From Gemmatimonadales bacterium UBA2960 (GTDB lineage Bacteria > Gemmatimonadota > Gemmatimonadetes > Longimicrobiales > Gaopeijiaceae), in NCBI GenBank assembly GCA_002348465.1, contig DEBI01000012.1:10237-26904 (forward strand): DNA of 16,668 nucleotides. Reading direction: 5' to 3'. Positions 7,313-14,387 of the stretch are shown piece after piece. Position 1 is the stretch's first letter, and every line of letters begins with the position of its first letter. Under the pieces are notes generated by a model. It did not search any database and was not told where the DNA came from. It saw only the letters and a list, made by a program, of their open reading frames with translations. The position numbers and the translations under genes were made by a program.

Positions 7313-8290
7313 CTACATCGTCACGCGGACAGAGAGACCTCCGAACAACGTACCGGAGGATGGGTCATGTGGGCCGTCCCAACTCATCGACCTATCAAAG
7401 CCCTCAGCCCAGCCGACCTCCAAAGCCAGGTTGAGAAGAATCCCGATCGTTGTCGAAGCGCTACCGAAATAGATGAACCGATCAGACCGTATTGGTCCAT
7501 TGGCTCGAGCATGCCCACCCGAATCCCGGCTCTTCAGGACGTCAAGCGTGACATCTGAAACATATTCCTCGAACCCGATGCCAGCTGACCATTCTAGAGC
7601 GTAAATGTCTTTACCGACCGTTGCACGGTACGCGGTCACCTTCGGAGCAAGGCTGATAGCACCCGGGCTTCCTGTCCCCAAATATTCTACATCGTCAGGG
7701 AATCTTTTTGCCACCGAAACGGAAATACCCGGCACTGTGAATCCCTCGCGCAAGACACCGATCCGGAGCGCGGCTGAATATGAGTGAAGTGCCTGACTGA
7801 TCCCCTCATTCTCTGGGAGAAAAAAGAGGCTCCCTTGCCCGATAACATCTAAAGAAAGAAATCCGCCCACCGTAGGCATCAGTCTAAAACCCTCAAAAAT
7901 ACCGGCTACGACCCGACCCTGAACGCTCGAGGCTATCGCACCTGCTTCTCGAGTGACTAACCGATCCGTAAGGTCGGGAAACGACATTTTCACAAAGCCA
8001 AGTCCCACCGAAAAGCTTACGCGTGGCCCGCCTCCGACTCGAGTGCCTAATGTCGTCGCTGTGCCTGGAACCTCTGCCCCAATTCCCGCTAGCAGACCCA
8101 CCTGCGAGTGTAATGCCTCCGCGCCGATAGCGGCTGCGACACAGACGCGAGTGGCTCCACCGGCCCTCTCGCAGGCGGTCTCTAACTGAACCGGCGTTTG
8201 CGCATATCCTGGTGAAACCAAAATCGTCATGGTGACGAACACCCCTACCCACGCCGCCCAAACCAACCGGTTCTCCCGGTGGCACCTCAC
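7313..8290 (-). CDS. Uncharacterised exported protein, probable outer-membrane beta-barrel
   Basis: I do not recognise a named family for this 325-residue protein. The first 30 residues form a Sec signal peptide: basic start (VRCHRENR), hydrophobic core at about 10-25, and SPGYA before the cleavage at Ala30. Two cysteines follow closely (Cys40 and Cys50) and could form a disulfide. The rest alternates short polar and hydrophobic strands with many glycines (VSFSVGLGFVKM, SYSAALRIGVL, LEVGWAEGF) and ends LFGGLSVRVTM, which fits a small outer-membrane beta-barrel, although the last residue is not the usual Phe. I chose the GTG at 8290: GGAGGTGA lies seven bases upstream and the start overlaps the purM stop as GTGA. 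An upstream TTG at 8335 would put 15 residues inside purM before the signal. It sits in the purM-rib operon, so a cell-envelope role linked to flavins is possible but unsupported. Confidence 0.75.
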   Translation of the reverse strand: MRCHRENRLVWAAWVGVFVTMTILVSPGYAQTPVQLETACERAGGATRVCVAAAIGAEALHSQVGLLAGIGAEVPGTATTLGTRVGGGPRVSFSVGLGFVKMSFPDLTDRLVTREAGAIASSVQGRVVAGIFEGFRLMPTVGGFLSLDVIGQGSLFFLPENEGISQALHSYSAALRIGVLREGFTVPGISVSVAKRFPDDVEYLGTGSPGAISLAPKVTAYRATVGKDIYALEWSAGIGFEEYVSDVTLDVLKSRDSGGHARANGPIRSDRFIYFGSASTTIGILLNLALEVGWAEGFDRSMSWDGPHDPSSGTLFGGLSVRVTM

Positions 8291-9315
8291 CTTAAGCTCA
8301 CCTCCGAGCCCGCTCCGACAGTTCCTATCGTCCAACTTTCGAAACCGTACTCCCTGGCTGCGTCATTTATTGCCGCCGCATCCCCTGGTGCGACCACGAC
8401 GAGCATTCCGACACCCATATTGAACACTCGATCCATCTCGCTTCGGTCAACCCCACCGGCCTCCTGTAATGTCTGGAAGACCCCCGGAACAGGCCATGCA
8501 TCACGATCGACAATGGCACCAAGCCCCCTAGGAAGGACACGGGGCAGGTTCCCCGGGATCCCGCCCCCAGTCACATGGGCAAGCCCATGAACGACTCCTG
8601 CATTCAGAGGCCCCTCAAGCATCTTCAAATAACTTCGGTGGACAGTCAGAAGCTCTTCACCCACAGTCCGATCCGTGCCCGGAAATTCATCTAAAACGTC
8701 CAATCCCATTACTTCAAAGACGATCTTCCGAGCCAGCGTATAGCCATTCGTATGCAACCCGGATGAAGCCAAGCCTACGAGAACATCTCCGTCAGCGATG
8801 TTCGAGCCATCTATCAGGGAACCCTTAGATACCGAACCAACAATGAAGCCAGCCAAATCATATTCGTCTGCCTTGTAGAAGTCCGGCATTTGAGCGGTCT
8901 CGCCACCGAGGAGAGCACAACTGTTCTCTTTACAGGCAATTGCTACCCCACGCACGACATCCTTCACTACCTGCTCATCCATCTCACCAGTCGCTAGATA
9001 GTCGAGGAAAAACATCGGCCGTGCGCCCTGCACCAAGATGTCATTCACACAATGATTCACTAAGCATTGACCAACGGTGTGATGTATACCGGTCAAGAAT
9101 GCTAGCTTAAGTTTCGTACCAACGCCGTCAGCGCTAGAGACAAGCACCGGCTGGTGCACATCGTCGGGCACTTGGTATAAACCCCCGAAAGCTCCCAGCT
9201 CGGAGAGGGTGAATCGATCGCGTGTCGATGCGACCAACTCCTTCAGCCCTTCCTTGGTTCGTTCAGCTGCATCCAGATCGACGCCCGAATCGGCGTAGTT
9301 CAGTCCGTCAGACAT
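8287..9315 (-). CDS. purM: Phosphoribosylformylglycinamidine cyclo-ligase (AIR synthetase)
   Basis: PurM closes the imidazole ring of purine synthesis, converting FGAM to AIR with ATP. The 342-residue product follows the family from end to end: YADSGVDLDA at the start, LGAFGGLYQVP, the nucleotide-binding SSADGVGTKLKLA (about residues 60-72), VNHCVNDILVQGARPMFFLDY, LLGGETAQMPDFY, SSGLHTNGYTLARK, and AHVTGGGIPGNLPRVLP. I chose the ATG at 9315, which places the conserved core at the usual distance. An in-frame TTG at 9342 would add nine residues inside the kinase gene. The ATG overlaps the upstream stop over eight bases (ATGTCTGA), and the purM stop overlaps the next start as GTGA, so this gene is tightly embedded in the operon. 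Its product lies on the same purine pathway that supplies GTP to the riboflavin genes downstream. Confidence 0.97.
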   Translation of the reverse strand: MSDGLNYADSGVDLDAAERTKEGLKELVASTRDRFTLSELGAFGGLYQVPDDVHQPVLVSSADGVGTKLKLAFLTGIHHTVGQCLVNHCVNDILVQGARPMFFLDYLATGEMDEQVVKDVVRGVAIACKENSCALLGGETAQMPDFYKADEYDLAGFIVGSVSKGSLIDGSNIADGDVLVGLASSGLHTNGYTLARKIVFEVMGLDVLDEFPGTDRTVGEELLTVHRSYLKMLEGPLNAGVVHGLAHVTGGGIPGNLPRVLPRGLGAIVDRDAWPVPGVFQTLQEAGGVDRSEMDRVFNMGVGMLVVVAPGDAAAINDAAREYGFESWTIGTVGAGSEVSLR

Positions 9316-10237
9316 GCTTCTCAGGAGTCGGTGGATTATCAAAAAAGGTTAAGCGACGGAATTCCTCAACGCGATCAACAACATTGAACGGCGACAGAGC
9401 TCGGAGGCGATCTACACTGAACTGCTCGCACGCAAAAGAACCTAGTGTCGACCCATAGACCATCGCTCTCCGCAAGGTTTCCGAAGTCACCTTACCGCAG
9501 GAGGCCAAGTGACCCATAAAGCCGCCCGCAAACGCGTCACCCGCACCTGTGGGGTCGAAAACCTCATTGAGAGGGTAACCCGGAACAAAGAACATCCAGT
9601 CGTCAGCGAAAAGTGCCGCGCCATGTTCTCCCTTCTTTACAATGACGATCTCAGGCCCTTTCTCCTGAACCCAGCTTGCTGCCCTTCTCAGGTTCGACTC
9701 CCCTGCAAGTTGACGGATCTCTTCGTCATTGACGATCAAAATTCTCACCCTTTCTAGAAGGGCCAAGAGCTGCTCCCTAGCGCCTTCAATCCAGAAATTC
9801 ATCGTGTCACACGCTACTACCTCCGGTGATACAACCTGATCGAGAACATCATGTTGCAACGCCGGATCGATATTACCTAAGAAGACGAACCGGGCGTCCC
9901 TGAATTGCTCAGGAATCTTGGGCTGAAAGTCAGCAAATACTCCAAGCTGCGTATCTAGGGTATCCCGGACATTTATATCTGAATGATACCGCCCAGCCCA
10001 GAAAAAACTCTTGCCCGCCAACTGCTCAATCCCGCTCAAGTCCGCTCCGCGATCCGATAAGAAGTCAAGCTGGTCCACAGGATAGTCGTCACCTATTACA
10101 CCCACCAGCTGCACTGGATGTAACACCGTGGCGGCTGCCGAAAAGTAGACTGCGGAGCCTCCGAGTACCCGATTCACTGCACCACGGGGAGTCTCTACCG
10201 AGTCTAGTGCGACACTACCTACGCAAAGAAGTGACAT
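9308..10237 (-). CDS. PfkB-family carbohydrate/nucleoside kinase
   Basis: This 309-residue protein is a ribokinase-like (PfkB) kinase that phosphorylates a sugar or nucleoside with ATP. The N-terminal half has the substrate-side glycines, RVLGGSAVYFSAAA (about residues 23-36), and VGVIGDDYP. The middle shows ILIVNDEEIRQLAG (about 166-179). The C-terminal signature DPTGAGDAFAGGFMGHL (228-244) contains the anion-hole GAGD with Asp234 as the likely catalytic base. The start is ATG at 10237; GGAGGAGAG in the last codons of argS is five bases before the spacing ends, a strong site. The stop overlaps purM. Substrate is undecided: placement beside purM would suit an adenosine or other nucleoside kinase, but the family switches substrates easily and I see no residue that decides it. 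Confidence 0.9.
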   Translation of the reverse strand: MSLLCVGSVALDSVETPRGAVNRVLGGSAVYFSAAATVLHPVQLVGVIGDDYPVDQLDFLSDRGADLSGIEQLAGKSFFWAGRYHSDINVRDTLDTQLGVFADFQPKIPEQFRDARFVFLGNIDPALQHDVLDQVVSPEVVACDTMNFWIEGAREQLLALLERVRILIVNDEEIRQLAGESNLRRAASWVQEKGPEIVIVKKGEHGAALFADDWMFFVPGYPLNEVFDPTGAGDAFAGGFMGHLASCGKVTSETLRRAMVYGSTLGSFACEQFSVDRLRALSPFNVVDRVEEFRRLTFFDNPPTPEKHV

Positions 10238-10242
10238 TCGTT

Positions 10243-11934
10243 TCAGCTCTCCTCCTCATCCGCTCGGATCATTTTTTCCGGCGCATTGATTCCCAAAAGT
10301 GTTAGTCCATTATGAAGAACGATCTGTACCGAGCGAGCCAGAGCGAGTCTCGCATCACGTAATGCGTCATCATCTATAAGCACGGTCAGTTTTGGGTTTC
10401 GCGACGGATTCCCAGCGTGGTACCATGAATTTGCCGCGCCTGCAGCCTGTTCTAGGTAGTCGCATAAGATATGTGGGGACAAATCCCGAGCGGCGCGCTT
10501 AACGACATCCGTGAACTCAGCGAGTCGCTTTACAAGGTCTAGCTCTAGCTCGTGCTTAAGGAGGCTTAGATTGGCAGCGCCGGACCTAACGCTCTTATGG
10601 TCTACCCCCGCCTTTCGAAAGATCGAGCACATCCTCGCATGCGCGTACTGAACTTTGAATACCGGATTCTTGTCGGAATGATCTAGAGCGACATCAAGGT
10701 CGAAGAGTAGATGGGCTTCAGGCTTACGCATCTGAAAAAAGTAACGCGCAACGTCCACCCCGACGCGTTCGTAGAGTTCACGAAGCGTCATCCCTGAACC
10801 TGCGCGCTTTGAGAACTTTACCTCCTGCCCATCCTGCATGACCCTAACCATCTGATGGAGCACGTACTCAGGGTAACCCTCTGGAAGACCGATTGCTTGG
10901 AGTCCGGCACGAACCCGATCCACCGTTCCATGGTGATCAGCACCCTGGACGTTAACCACTCGCTCAAAGCCTCGCTCCCATTTAGTCGCATGATAGGCGA
11001 CATCGGGCAGGAAATAGGTCGGCTGACCGTTACCCCGCACCATCACTCGATCTTTCTGGTCCCCGAAATGACTAGTCTTCAGCCAAGTTGCGCCCTCATG
11101 CTCAAAAACGAGCCCAGTTTCGGTAAGAGCTTGGATTGCCGCATCGACAAGCCCCTCAGCGTAAAGGCTAGACTCAAGAAAATACTGATCGAAGTGGACT
11201 CCGAAATCGCTCAAATCTCGGTCCTGCTCATCCCTGAGCATCTTGACCGCGAACGAGCGGATCTCGTCATTCGCCTCGCGCGAATCATCTTTCAGGTAGC
11301 GATCTCCAATATCAGCGAGAAGAACGCTTGCAACGTCTTTAACGTACTCACCCTGGTATCCGTCGTCTGGCAGCGGCTCCCCCTCGCCAAGCAACTGACG
11401 GTACCGGGCCCTGACACTAACCATCAACTGATCGATCTGCCTACCTGCGTCGTTGTAGTAATACTCTCGATGAACAACCCAACCGGTCCATTCGAGCAAA
11501 CAAGAGATCGCGTCACCGAGAGCTGCTTGGCGCCCGTGCCCTACGTGAAGTGGGCCCGTCGGGTTAGCCGACACAAATTCCACCATCACAGCCTGTCCCT
11601 TCCCCACCTCCGACCTGCCCCAAGATTCATCATCTTTTAGAATCTCATCTATGACCAAAGCGACTGAACTGGAAGCAAGTCGAAAATTCAGGAACCCCGG
11701 GCCTGCAACCTCCACCGACTCCACCTGTGCCGCCGCAAGGTCCATTTTATTTGCGATCTCCTCCGCAATCTCTCTCGGTGAACGGGCCAGTCTCTTTGCT
11801 GACGTGAGAGCTACATTAGTCGAAAGATCACCGTGAGACGGGTCTCGAGGGCGCTCAAGGGTTATCGCTCCAACCGGAGCACCTAACTCTTTCAATACGA
11901 CTTCGAGCTCTTTCCTGATTAGGTCATTTTCCAT
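10243..11934 (-). CDS. argS: Arginyl-tRNA synthetase
   Basis: ArgRS charges tRNA-Arg in the cytoplasm. The 563-residue product has the N-terminal Add-1 domain (about 1-110, with DPSHGDLSTNVAL). The class I catalytic core follows: ANPTGPLHVGHGR (about 123-135, the HIGH motif as HVGH), then YYNDAGRQIDQL and ADHHGTVDRV. EVKFSKRAG takes the place of KMSKS, a degenerate form usual for this enzyme. The C-terminal anticodon-binding helices carry VQYAHARMCSIFRKAG and end NGLTLLGINAPEKM, the conserved DALRD-domain close, with a short acidic tail. I chose the ATG at 11934, one base after the fmdB-type gene's stop. The frame stays open to 12135, but those 67 codons are a shadow of the upstream gene. I see no good ribosome binding site, so translation is probably coupled. 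Confidence 0.97.
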   Translation of the reverse strand: MENDLIRKELEVVLKELGAPVGAITLERPRDPSHGDLSTNVALTSAKRLARSPREIAEEIANKMDLAAAQVESVEVAGPGFLNFRLASSSVALVIDEILKDDESWGRSEVGKGQAVMVEFVSANPTGPLHVGHGRQAALGDAISCLLEWTGWVVHREYYYNDAGRQIDQLMVSVRARYRQLLGEGEPLPDDGYQGEYVKDVASVLLADIGDRYLKDDSREANDEIRSFAVKMLRDEQDRDLSDFGVHFDQYFLESSLYAEGLVDAAIQALTETGLVFEHEGATWLKTSHFGDQKDRVMVRGNGQPTYFLPDVAYHATKWERGFERVVNVQGADHHGTVDRVRAGLQAIGLPEGYPEYVLHQMVRVMQDGQEVKFSKRAGSGMTLRELYERVGVDVARYFFQMRKPEAHLLFDLDVALDHSDKNPVFKVQYAHARMCSIFRKAGVDHKSVRSGAANLSLLKHELELDLVKRLAEFTDVVKRAARDLSPHILCDYLEQAAGAANSWYHAGNPSRNPKLTVLIDDDALRDARLALARSVQIVLHNGLTLLGINAPEKMIRADEEES

Positions 11935-11935
11935 G

Positions 11936-12256
11936 TCAGGAGTCAGACGAAGGTGACGAGGATCCACCGGTGTCCGAGGATGAAGGCCCTGACCCAGAAG
12001 GATCCGAGGAGGAACCAGATGACGACTCCCCTCCGTCAGTACTCGGCATCTCTGCAGACTCCTTCTTTTTGTAGTCGTCAGAGCGGTAATCGGTGATATA
12101 GAAGCCGTCGCCCTTGAACAGAAATCCCGCACCACCGGAGATCATCCGCGTAGCTGCCTCGCCACATTCTGGACACACGGCAACAGGGTCGTCCGACATC
12201 TTTTGGAAGACCTCAAAGCTGCATCCCTTCTTGCACTGGTAGTCGTAGGTGGGCAT
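11936..12256 (-). CDS. FmdB-type small zinc ribbon protein with Ser-rich tail
   Basis: This small protein belongs to the putative regulatory protein / FmdB zinc ribbon family. The 106-residue product begins with the family signature MPTYDYQC. It has two cysteine pairs that should bind zinc, Cys8 and Cys12 (spaced by three rather than two) and Cys28 and Cys31 (CPEC). SGGAGFLFKGDGFYITDYR (about 40-58) is the usual second conserved block. From about residue 71 the chain is a low-complexity tail of Ser, Gly, Pro and Asp, probably disordered. I chose the ATG at 12256, which gives the family start; a GTG at 12277 would add seven residues. The name FmdB comes from a proposed regulator of formamidase, but most members have no shown function. 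It is one base from argS and 84 bases after the mutase gene. Confidence 0.9.
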   Translation of the reverse strand: MPTYDYQCKKGCSFEVFQKMSDDPVAVCPECGEAATRMISGGAGFLFKGDGFYITDYRSDDYKKKESAEMPSTDGGESSSGSSSDPSGSGPSSSDTGGSSSPSSDS

Positions 12257-12340
12257 CGGCTTCGTGGAAAGCGACACGCCGCGGAGGGCGCATGTTTTAT
12301 GTGTAATGCCTAGAACATTAAACCCGAGCGGGAGCCGGTA
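12257..12340 (-). other. Short intergenic gap between mutase and FmdB-type gene
   Basis: This 84-base gap is the only break between 16668 and 3386 long enough to hold a promoter. On the minus strand a CCGG/CTCGG hairpin of about four pairs, followed by GTTTAAT, comes soon after the mutase stop and could be a weak terminator. An A/T-rich stretch at about 12290-12320 follows and could be a weak promoter. Neither is strong enough to call. Confidence 0.3.
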
Positions 12341-13873
12341 CTACCCATCCCACGTCCCCCACTCATCTCTGAGCGCATCACTGATCTCACCCAGCGTCAC
12401 TCCCACCTTCACTGCCTTTATCAATCTCGGCATCAAATTATCTTCGGACATCGCCACTTTCCGGATGGCGTCGAGTGCGGACCGAGCGGCAACATTGTCC
12501 CGTCCGGATCGGACAGCCTGCAGTTTCTCCACCTGAGCCAACTCCAGCTGTGAATAGTCCGGCTGCCCTATCCGCGGGGAGACCTCTTGCTCGACATGGG
12601 AATTCAGACCCACCACGCTACGATGACCAGACTCGATATCCATCTGAAAGCGATAAGCTGCTTGGTGTATTTCCTCCTGCATGTATTCGATCGCTTCGGA
12701 AGCACCCCCCATCTCGTCAATCTTGCTTAGATACTCCATCGCAAGTCGCTCTATCTCGTCCGTTAGTTCCTCTACGTAATGCGAACCTCCTAGAGGATCT
12801 ACTGTCCGGGTAACCCCAGACTCTGAGGCGATGATTTGCTGAGTACGAAGGGCGAGCTTAGCAGATTTTTCAGTTGGAAGTGCAAGGGCTTCATCGTACC
12901 CATTAGTGTGAAGGGACTGAGTTCCACCCAAGGTCGCCGCTAGCCCCTGTAACGTGACCCGAACTACATTGTTTAAGGGCTGCTGAGCCGTCAGCGTCGA
13001 TCCTCCGGTCTGCGTATGGAACCTAAGCATGCAAGAGCGATCCGACGCACCAAACCGCTCTCGCATCAATCTTGCCCACAGGCGCCTGGCTGCCCGAAAC
13101 TTGGCCACTTCTTCAAATAGGTCATTGTGAGCAGCGAAAAAGAACGACAGCCTGGGCGCGAAAGCTTCTAGATCTAACCCTGCTTCCAATGCCCGACCAA
13201 CGTATTCCAGTCCGTTAGCAAACGTGAAAGCAATCTCTTGGGGCGCCGTCGACCCAGCTTCTCGGATGTGGTACCCAGAGATGGAGACTGTATTCCACCG
13301 CGGGATCTCACGGGAGCAAAACCCCATGATATCCGAGATCAGTCTCAAGCTCTGCTTCACCGGGTATATATAGGTCCCACGCGCGACGTATTCCTTCAGC
13401 ACGTCATTTTGGACTGTACCCGAGAGGTTCGCCCTATCCAATCCCTGCTCGTCGCCAAGAGCCACATATAGAGCAAGGAGAATTCCTGCAGTCGAGTTGA
13501 TCGTCATGGATGTCGAAACTTCATCCAGCCTGATTCCTTCAAAGAGCCTGCGCATATCGTCTAGCGAATCGATCGCTACACCCACTCGGCCAACCTCTCC
13601 AGATGCCATAGCATCATCGGAGTCGTAGCCCATCTGAGTTGGGAGGTCGAAGGCGACGGAGAGGCCTGTTTGGCCGCGGTCTAGGAGGTACAGGAAACGC
13701 TTGTTCGTTTCCTCAGCAGTCCCGAAGCCCGCATACTGTCGCATAGTCCACAATCGCCCTCGGTACATCGTCTCGTAGACTCCGCGAGTGAACGGATACT
13801 CTCCAGCAGGAGGGCCATATGCCTTGTCGACCTCTATCCCTGAATCAGAGTGAATCCGCGAGTCAGACATCAT
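12341..13873 (-). CDS. Methylmalonyl-CoA mutase, large catalytic subunit (split type)
   Basis: This adenosylcobalamin enzyme interconverts methylmalonyl-CoA and succinyl-CoA. The 510-residue product is the TIM-barrel catalytic half only: EYPFTRGVYETMYRGRLWTM (about 25-44), GLSVAFDLPTQMGYDSD (70-86), SISGYHIREAGST with His202, FHTQTGGSTLTAQQPLNNVVRVT, and LGGTQSLHTNGYDEAL. The B12-binding domain of fused mutases is missing, as in archaeal-type split enzymes, so a separate small subunit must exist elsewhere. Tyr37 and Arg177 align, from memory, with Tyr89 and Arg207 of the Propionibacterium enzyme, which favours methylmalonyl-CoA over isobutyryl-CoA. The start is one of two adjacent ATGs (13873 or 13870), both overlapping the biotinyl carrier stop. 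Together with the carboxylase subunits this completes the core of propionyl-CoA use. Confidence 0.93.
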   Translation of the reverse strand: MMSDSRIHSDSGIEVDKAYGPPAGEYPFTRGVYETMYRGRLWTMRQYAGFGTAEETNKRFLYLLDRGQTGLSVAFDLPTQMGYDSDDAMASGEVGRVGVAIDSLDDMRRLFEGIRLDEVSTSMTINSTAGILLALYVALGDEQGLDRANLSGTVQNDVLKEYVARGTYIYPVKQSLRLISDIMGFCSREIPRWNTVSISGYHIREAGSTAPQEIAFTFANGLEYVGRALEAGLDLEAFAPRLSFFFAAHNDLFEEVAKFRAARRLWARLMRERFGASDRSCMLRFHTQTGGSTLTAQQPLNNVVRVTLQGLAATLGGTQSLHTNGYDEALALPTEKSAKLALRTQQIIASESGVTRTVDPLGGSHYVEELTDEIERLAMEYLSKIDEMGGASEAIEYMQEEIHQAAYRFQMDIESGHRSVVGLNSHVEQEVSPRIGQPDYSQLELAQVEKLQAVRSGRDNVAARSALDAIRKVAMSEDNLMPRLIKAVKVGVTLGEISDALRDEWGTWDG

Positions 13874-14387
13874 TCTCCACCAGACCCTGGGCGACTAGAT
13901 CTACCAGAACTTTACCCTTCTCGACCGCCTGACCCTCCTCTATATGAATCTTGCTCACTACCCCTTGGGCCTCCGCCGTCAGTTCGTTCTCCATCTTCAT
14001 CGCTTCCATGATCACAACCCCCTGACCCGCTTCGACAATATCACCTTCGGCAACATCGACCCGCATCACCATACCCGGCATTGGCGCGACAATGGGGCTA
14101 GGTCCGCTTGGCCCGGATTTCGCAACGATTGTCTCTCTAATAGCCTTAGTTCGTTCTTCAACAACAGATACACTGACGCGACGCCCCTCGATGTGAACTT
14201 CCCATTCTTCACTCGCCACTCTCCTTGCTGAAACGCGATGAGAACGGCCACCCAAAAGAAGCGAGCGAACGGGTACACCACTAATCTTCTCAATGTCGAC
14301 ATCAAGCGGCGTGCCATCCAATGTCACACCGTCTCTCCTAACTTCAACGATCCTGGTAGTGTCTCCGATCGTCACGTGATAGATCAC
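13863..14387 (-). CDS. Biotinyl carrier protein of an acyl-CoA carboxylase
   Basis: This 174-residue protein carries biotin between the carboxylase and carboxyltransferase active sites. The C-terminal domain (about 95-170) is a biotinyl/lipoyl barrel: SPIVAPMPGMVMRV, then the biotinylation motif EAMKMEN with Lys131 as the acceptor, then KIHIEEGQAVEKGKVLVDL. The first 85 residues (YHVTIGDTTRIVEV, VHIEGRRVSVSVV) resemble the linker domain found before the biotin domain in propionyl-CoA carboxylase alpha chains, so this may be the detached C-terminal part of such a chain. I chose the GTG at 14387, which overlaps the methyltransferase stop as GTGA; upstream codons in this frame are inside that gene and look like a shadow. 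It overlaps the mutase start downstream. Confidence 0.9.
   Translation of the reverse strand: MIYHVTIGDTTRIVEVRRDGVTLDGTPLDVDIEKISGVPVRSLLLGGRSHRVSARRVASEEWEVHIEGRRVSVSVVEERTKAIRETIVAKSGPSGPSPIVAPMPGMVMRVDVAEGDIVEAGQGVVIMEAMKMENELTAEAQGVVSKIHIEEGQAVEKGKVLVDLVAQGLVENDV

Noticed and set aside
7893..8285. A 130-codon minus-strand frame within the exported protein gene
   Set aside because: It is an alternate frame of the gene that has a signal peptide and a good ribosome binding site; its Gly/Arg/Ser-rich translation looks like a shadow.
10855..11640. A 261-codon open frame on the plus strand
   Set aside because: It lies wholly inside argS on the opposite strand, its translation shows no domain or signal, and argS is unmistakable. 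It is a shadow frame.
11935..12135. A 67-codon upstream extension of argS
   Set aside because: It overlaps the zinc ribbon gene in another frame, is rich in Arg and Pro without homology to ArgRS, and the ATG at 11934 gives the family N-terminus.
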